This document shows positions 60,283 through 64,000 of a stretch of DNA of 64,000 nucleotides, in pieces (positions within the stretch are counted from its first letter, which is position 1; each line of letters opens with the position of its first letter). Below the pieces are notes generated by a model. It searched no databases, was not told the origin of the DNA, and worked only from the letters and a program-made list of their open reading frames with translations. This DNA comes from Muricea muricata. Taxonomy: Eukaryota > Cnidaria > Anthozoa > Malacalcyonacea > Plexauridae. A program made the position numbers and the translations under genes. The DNA lies in contig OY979724.1 of the NCBI GenBank assembly GCA_963855995.1, positions 2,700,858-2,764,857 of the forward strand, in the 5' to 3' direction.

Positions 60283-60495
60283 ATGGCGGCGGAATGTGAG
60301 AGCGAGCTGAATATGTCAAACGTTTCTGTAGAAATTCCGCAAAATCTAAACTGGATTTGGTCACAAAAAGGTCGAAAATTCTTTCACAAGGTTCTTGAAA
60401 TTGTAAGCAATCCAGAAAACGAAACGGCAGAGTCAAGTGCTGCACGGACATTATTAATATTAATATACCAGACTTTAATTTCTTATTTTAATTAA
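60283..60495 (+). CDS. short ORF inside TIR element, unknown
   Basis: 70-aa frame beginning AAAGATGGCGGCGG, a strong start context (MAAECESELNMSNVSVEIPQ at the N-terminus; a WSQKGRKFFHKVLEI helix follows). No domain recognised. On the opposite strand an ATG at 60576 opens 18 codons ending at GGTAAGA, another exon-like piece. Either could be host exon captured by the element, or chance. Confidence 0.25.
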   Translation: MAAECESELNMSNVSVEIPQNLNWIWSQKGRKFFHKVLEIVSNPENETAESSAARTLLILIYQTLISYFN

Positions 60496-60656
60496 ATATT
60501 TTGGTTTTATTTGAATCTTACCTTTCATATCGTCTTGAGTTTCTGACATTTTAAAAACTCTTTTTTTTGTCGCCATGATTTTGCCTTTCTTCTTACATTC
60601 CTCGCAAAAAACGCGCTAGCGCCTGTCTCAAGCCGCATCACACATGGATCAGCGCG

Positions 60657-63069
60657 ATATTATTATTATTATTATTATTAACTTCATATTTACCGTGTTT
60701 TTCAGTGGGGTCCTGCAACTCTATAAATTACATTAAATATTTAATCATGCACTATTTACATGAACACATATATACAATATAACTTTATACATATAACTTT
60801 ATACATATAACTTTATACATATATAATATAAAAGCAACCGCATCGAAACGAAACACAACGCACTTCAAGATCATTATTCAAAAACAATAATTCTATCAGT
60901 GTAATGACGAAACAAATACATATGCTCATTTCGCTGCGATGCGTTTGAAATGGAAAACAGAGAAAATAAAGAGAGACAAAAGCTGAGAAAAATTAGTAAT
61001 TAAGTGAAAAGTGATATAGTGGAGAATGAAAGAGAAAGAGAGGTTTATACCTCGTGTACACACCGTCTTTTTAATAGTTTTTTAAAGTTATATAATGAAG
61101 TAGCATTTTTTAGTTCATGTTCCAGATTGTTAAAGTCTATAGAAGATTGGTACGTAGGTCTTTGTTTTCCCTTGTTCGTCTTTGCTCGTGGTAAATGTAG
61201 ATCTCTGCGGTGTCTTGTGTTGTGTCCATGGACGTCTTCGTTCTTTATTAATTCAAAATCAAAGTCAATTAAGCCATTGATACATTTGTAGATAAACGTG
61301 CATCTGTGGTTATGCCTTCTCGTTGTCAGCGTTGTCCATTTTAGTTCTCCTAATGCTTTGGTTGATGAATATCTCGGGTGTTGGTTTAGAATGATTTTCG
61401 CTGCCTTGTTCTCAAGCACCTGTAGTGAGTTCATTAATATGGAATTGTTCTTGTCACACCAAATTGTGTCTCCATAGTCAAATAGTGGTAGTATTAGCGA
61501 TGTGTACAATACACAACGCGTGTCCAGATCTAGGAATTCCTTTACCCTTCGTAATACTCCGAGTCTTTGGTTGATTTTGGTAATCATGTTGTCAGTATGA
61601 TTATGCCAAGTTAGATCACTGCTTAAAGTTACACCGAGATAGTTGAACGATGATTCCTGCAACACTTTCTTATTTTCGATGGTGATGTCTACTTTAGTTG
61701 ATTGCTTTTTGTTGGCAAAGATCATGAATTTCGTTTTTTCGTAATTCAGTGTTAGTAGATTGTTGTTAAGCCATTGTGAGAGTGAATTTAAGTCCTCGTT
61801 TATCTTAACTTGTAGATCGTTTTCTGTCTTCCCAGCGTAGTACAGCAAAGTGTCATCAGCATATAGAATAGATTTGCAATGTTTCAAACATTGAGGCAGG
61901 TCATTAATGAATATTAGAAACAGTAGAGGTCCTAGAATACTTCCCTGCGGAACGCCTACAGTTACTGGCTTTGGAGTCGACGTAATGTTGTTGATCGATG
62001 TAACTGCTGTACGTGAAGATAAATAAGATGTGAACCAGTTTATAACAGGTGCTGAAAATCCAATATTTTTTAATTTAGCAATTAATAGGGTATGATCAAC
62101 TGTGTCGAAGGCCTTTCGCAAGTCAATAAAAACAGCACCGGTAACCAATTTGTTGTCGATGTTAAGTAGAATTTCCTCAGTGACTCGCGTTAAAGCGATA
62201 TTTATTGATAGGTTCGGGCGAAAACCAAACTGTTCCGAAGTGATAAGATTGTGTTTTCGTAGAAACTTGTAGACTTGCCTGTGAACTATGCGCTCCATAA
62301 TTTTGCTTATGATGGGTAAAATAGTGATAGGCCGGTAGTTGTTTGGTGCTGTTGGATCGTTGGATTTGAAGAGGGGGGTGATTTTTCCTTTTTTCCAAAC
62401 ATCTGGAAATGTTTGTGAGAGGAGCGAAGCATTGAAAATCTTTGTTAAACTAGATACAATTGTAGAGGCTGAATCTTTTAATAATTTAGCATTAATCTGA
62501 TCGAGGCCAGTGGCCTTATTAGTTTTCAGAAGTGAAAGTTCTCGAAGGACAAATGATTCATCTACTTCTTCGAATTCAAAGCTGTAGGGAAGATCAGTAG
62601 CTGGTGAAGGGTTTCTGGGTCGTAATGTGTTCTTGATTTTATCTGGTAATTTTGTCCCAGTAGAAGCGAAATATTCATTTAAGATTGTTGCTATCGACTT
62701 TTGATCAGTGACAGGCTTTTCCTCAGAAATTATACATGACGGGTTTGTTCCAGATTTGGTCCGAGATGTTAATTCATTCAATGTTTTCCAAAGGTTGGAT
62801 GGATTATTCTTATTAGCGTTCACGGAATGTTGGTAATACTTAGATTTAGCGAGCTTGACTTGATTGTTAACGAGATTTCTGAGTTCTCGAAATTGTTGCC
62901 AATGGTATTCTAAGTTTGTTTTATGTGCTTGCTTTTGATGATAATCTCGTTCATGCATTAACTCCGTTAATTCTGGTGTTATCCAAGGGGATTTATTCGT
63001 GCACTTAGCTCGCCTGGTTTTAATAGGAGCGTGTTTGTCTGCGATTTCTGAAAATTTATTGCACTAATT
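60657..63069 (-). mobile_element. 5'-truncated non-LTR retrotransposon (LINE)
   Basis: About 2.4 kb, minus strand. The 3' end carries a UTR with a triplicated TATAACTTTATACA unit (about 60778-60818) and an (AAT)n tail at 60658-60680, as in many CR1/L2-like LINEs. GCGCG occurs at both boundaries (60652-60656 and 63070-63074), a possible target duplication. The 5' end is truncated inside ORF2 before the reverse transcriptase. Confidence 0.85.
61045..62958 (-). CDS. LINE ORF2 reverse transcriptase, open frame, truncated
   Basis: 637 codons from the ATG at 62958; the frame stays open to about 63067, so the ATG is simply the first available in a truncated ORF2. Reverse-transcriptase blocks occur in order: NKATGLDQINAKLLKD (about 135-150), NNYRPITILPIISKIMERIV, EQFGFRPN, motif A FIDLRKAFD (277-285), VPQGSILGPLLFLIFINDLP, YADD catalytic box (366-369) and LNYEKTKFMIF. 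The C-terminal part (HNTRHRRDLHLPRA) is the usual LINE tail. No endonuclease is present. This is the CR1/L2/Jockey-like group; the exact clade is not resolved. No stops or frameshifts, so it is a young copy, but not autonomous. Confidence 0.92.
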   Translation of the reverse strand: MHERDYHQKQAHKTNLEYHWQQFRELRNLVNNQVKLAKSKYYQHSVNANKNNPSNLWKTLNELTSRTKSGTNPSCIISEEKPVTDQKSIATILNEYFASTGTKLPDKIKNTLRPRNPSPATDLPYSFEFEEVDESFVLRELSLLKTNKATGLDQINAKLLKDSASTIVSSLTKIFNASLLSQTFPDVWKKGKITPLFKSNDPTAPNNYRPITILPIISKIMERIVHRQVYKFLRKHNLITSEQFGFRPNLSINIALTRVTEEILLNIDNKLVTGAVFIDLRKAFDTVDHTLLIAKLKNIGFSAPVINWFTSYLSSRTAVTSINNITSTPKPVTVGVPQGSILGPLLFLIFINDLPQCLKHCKSILYADDTLLYYAGKTENDLQVKINEDLNSLSQWLNNNLLTLNYEKTKFMIFANKKQSTKVDITIENKKVLQESSFNYLGVTLSSDLTWHNHTDNMITKINQRLGVLRRVKEFLDLDTRCVLYTSLILPLFDYGDTIWCDKNNSILMNSLQVLENKAAKIILNQHPRYSSTKALGELKWTTLTTRRHNHRCTFIYKCINGLIDFDFELIKNEDVHGHNTRHRRDLHLPRAKTNKGKQRPTYQSSIDFNNLEHELKNATSLYNFKKLLKRRCVHEV

Positions 63070-63110
63070 GCGCGTTTCCCCGCCCGTGTTTTACTACGCC
63101 CTGATACAAG

Positions 63111-63616
63111 TCAAGGAAATTCAGTCCATGGATATTGACGAGCTGGTATACCAAGTTTTATACCTATACAATGCTAAGCGTACATAGAAAATAAGGAAAC
63201 AAGCACGCTAGCGCACGATAGTCGACGCGACGTCACGTTTCTGATTTTGTAGTCAATCGAACAGCTATATAGTAACAGCTGTGGTATTTGAAAACGTGAC
63301 ATCTTCAAATCGCGTTCGTGCGCGAAGGCGAAGGATGCTTTTCGGCTTGGCAATTGTACGTCTCATAGACGGTGTCGTTGCGGACGTGAACAGTCGTTGC
63401 GAACGTGAACAGTATGTCGTCCTTGTGTTCTCCTATTATTTATTTCCAAAATGGCGACAAATACAAAATAAATGTCAAAGCATTTCTGTTTTGGACGAAG
63501 TGCAGAATGGTTGTCGATGCGATAAGACCAGGAAGAAATTACTTTACACACAATAAAACAAATGTGTGCACACATAGTTTATTCATGCAGCACTGCCTAT
63601 ATTACGAAAATGACTG
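63111..63616. other. intergenic, nothing recognised
   Basis: A CpG-richer patch lies at 63200-63420 with overlapping short frames on both strands (for example 63281-63556), none with a recognisable domain. Confidence 0.4.
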
Positions 63617-63626
63617 AACTGTCAAC

Positions 63627-63875
63627 GGGATTTACTATTTGCACAGCAGTTCATGTACGACGAATTCCGATTACGGAGCTTCGTGTATAGCTCACAATCA
63701 CAGTAGCTTAATCTATGGCCGTAGGGGGGGTGTATTTACATTGTATCTTAAAATACCGACGTTTACATCGCAAAAAGAAAGCTAAAAATTCACTCGATTG
63801 TATCGCTCAAAAGACGATTTCGCAATCGGCACTGATGACGTCACGACATGAACTGCTGTACAAATAGCAAATCCC
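63627..63875. mobile_element. MITE with 10-bp duplication (Mutator-like)
   Basis: 249 bp. GGGATTTACTATTTGCACAG at the left, CTGTACAAATAGCAAATCCC at the right; arms about 35 bp, reaching GCAGTTCATG/CATGAACTGC. AACTGTCAAC flanks both sides exactly (63617-63626 and 63876-63885). G-initial ends and a 9-11 bp duplication fit Mutator-like elements. The interior contains a G-run at 63725-63731 and no ORF. Confidence 0.85.
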
Positions 63876-64000
63876 AACTGTCAACATCGATCACAAGATT
63901 GATTATTCAAAAGTTCAGATAGTTTCATCAATTTGGCAAAACATTCCATCAATTGGCACATATTTGTCACCTGACGTAATGTTTTTGTGATTTGCAATTT

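Larger units (their letters stand above)
60189..63103. mobile_element. TIR element (CAGGGCG ends) hosting a LINE insertion
   Basis: 31-bp exact terminal inverted repeats starting CAGGGCGTAGTAAAACACGG. ATACAAG flanks both ends (60182-60188 and 63104-63110), a 7-bp duplication. The TIR continues to ATCTATGTGTGATGCG (left) and CGCATCACACATGGAT (60634-60649), so the right arm is split by the LINE. Without the LINE the element is about 500 bp. CAGGG ends suggest hAT, but a 7-bp duplication is not the usual 8. Confidence 0.85.

Overview
The window is animal nuclear DNA. It is AT-rich and intron-rich, with spliceosomal GT-AG introns, TRAF-family signalling genes, and dense non-LTR retrotransposons and MITEs. 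The style of the TRAF genes and of the transposons suggests an early-branching invertebrate, most likely a cnidarian. That assignment is inference; no single sequence here proves it.

The only confidently intact host genes are three tandem, same-strand TRAF paralogues: 898-5384 (521 aa), 24036-27866 (434 aa) and 43070-46540 (521 aa). Each has a C3HC3D RING split over exons 1-2, TRAF-type zinc fingers in exons 3-5, then a coiled coil and a C-terminal MATH/TRAF-C domain. Exon lengths 146, 52, 99, 165 and 156 are identical in all three genes. They differ in telling ways. Gene 2 has lost about 87 coiled-coil codons. Gene 3 has an extra phase-1 intron inside the MATH exon and an apparent GC-AG intron. 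Similarity between the copies is mosaic, as expected if gene conversion has shuffled segments. All three start codons lie about 20 bases after a good 3' splice site, so an upstream non-coding exon or a spliced leader is expected. Such proteins normally couple TNF-receptor-like or other innate receptors to ubiquitin, NF-kB and JNK signalling.

The most unusual signal is a repeat family carrying a type I hammerhead ribozyme. Three copies have an intact catalytic core: 2008-2051 (+), 39341-39384 (-) and 39670-39713 (-). One copy (39173-39216, +) has C3 changed to U. The first lies in sense orientation in intron 2 of TRAF gene 1, about 75 bases before exon 3. The other three flank and separate very long (TA)n tracts at 39243-39874 and form a giant palindrome.

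Between the genes is a graveyard of mobile DNA. A degraded LINE (19264-23120) is split by a 2.07 kb foldback element, which itself holds a 520 bp TTAA-flanked MITE. A LINE 3' remnant lies at 33010-33578. A Crypton-like tyrosine recombinase fragment lies at 35883-36344. A diverged segmental duplication pairs 36815-38237 with 40433-42319. A cluster of hAT-like elements, several with recognisable 8-bp target duplications, fills 51033-54710. A 5'-truncated LINE with a 637-codon open reverse-transcriptase frame (61045-62958, minus) sits inside a TIR element at 60189-63103. No tRNA, rRNA or CRISPR array was recognised.
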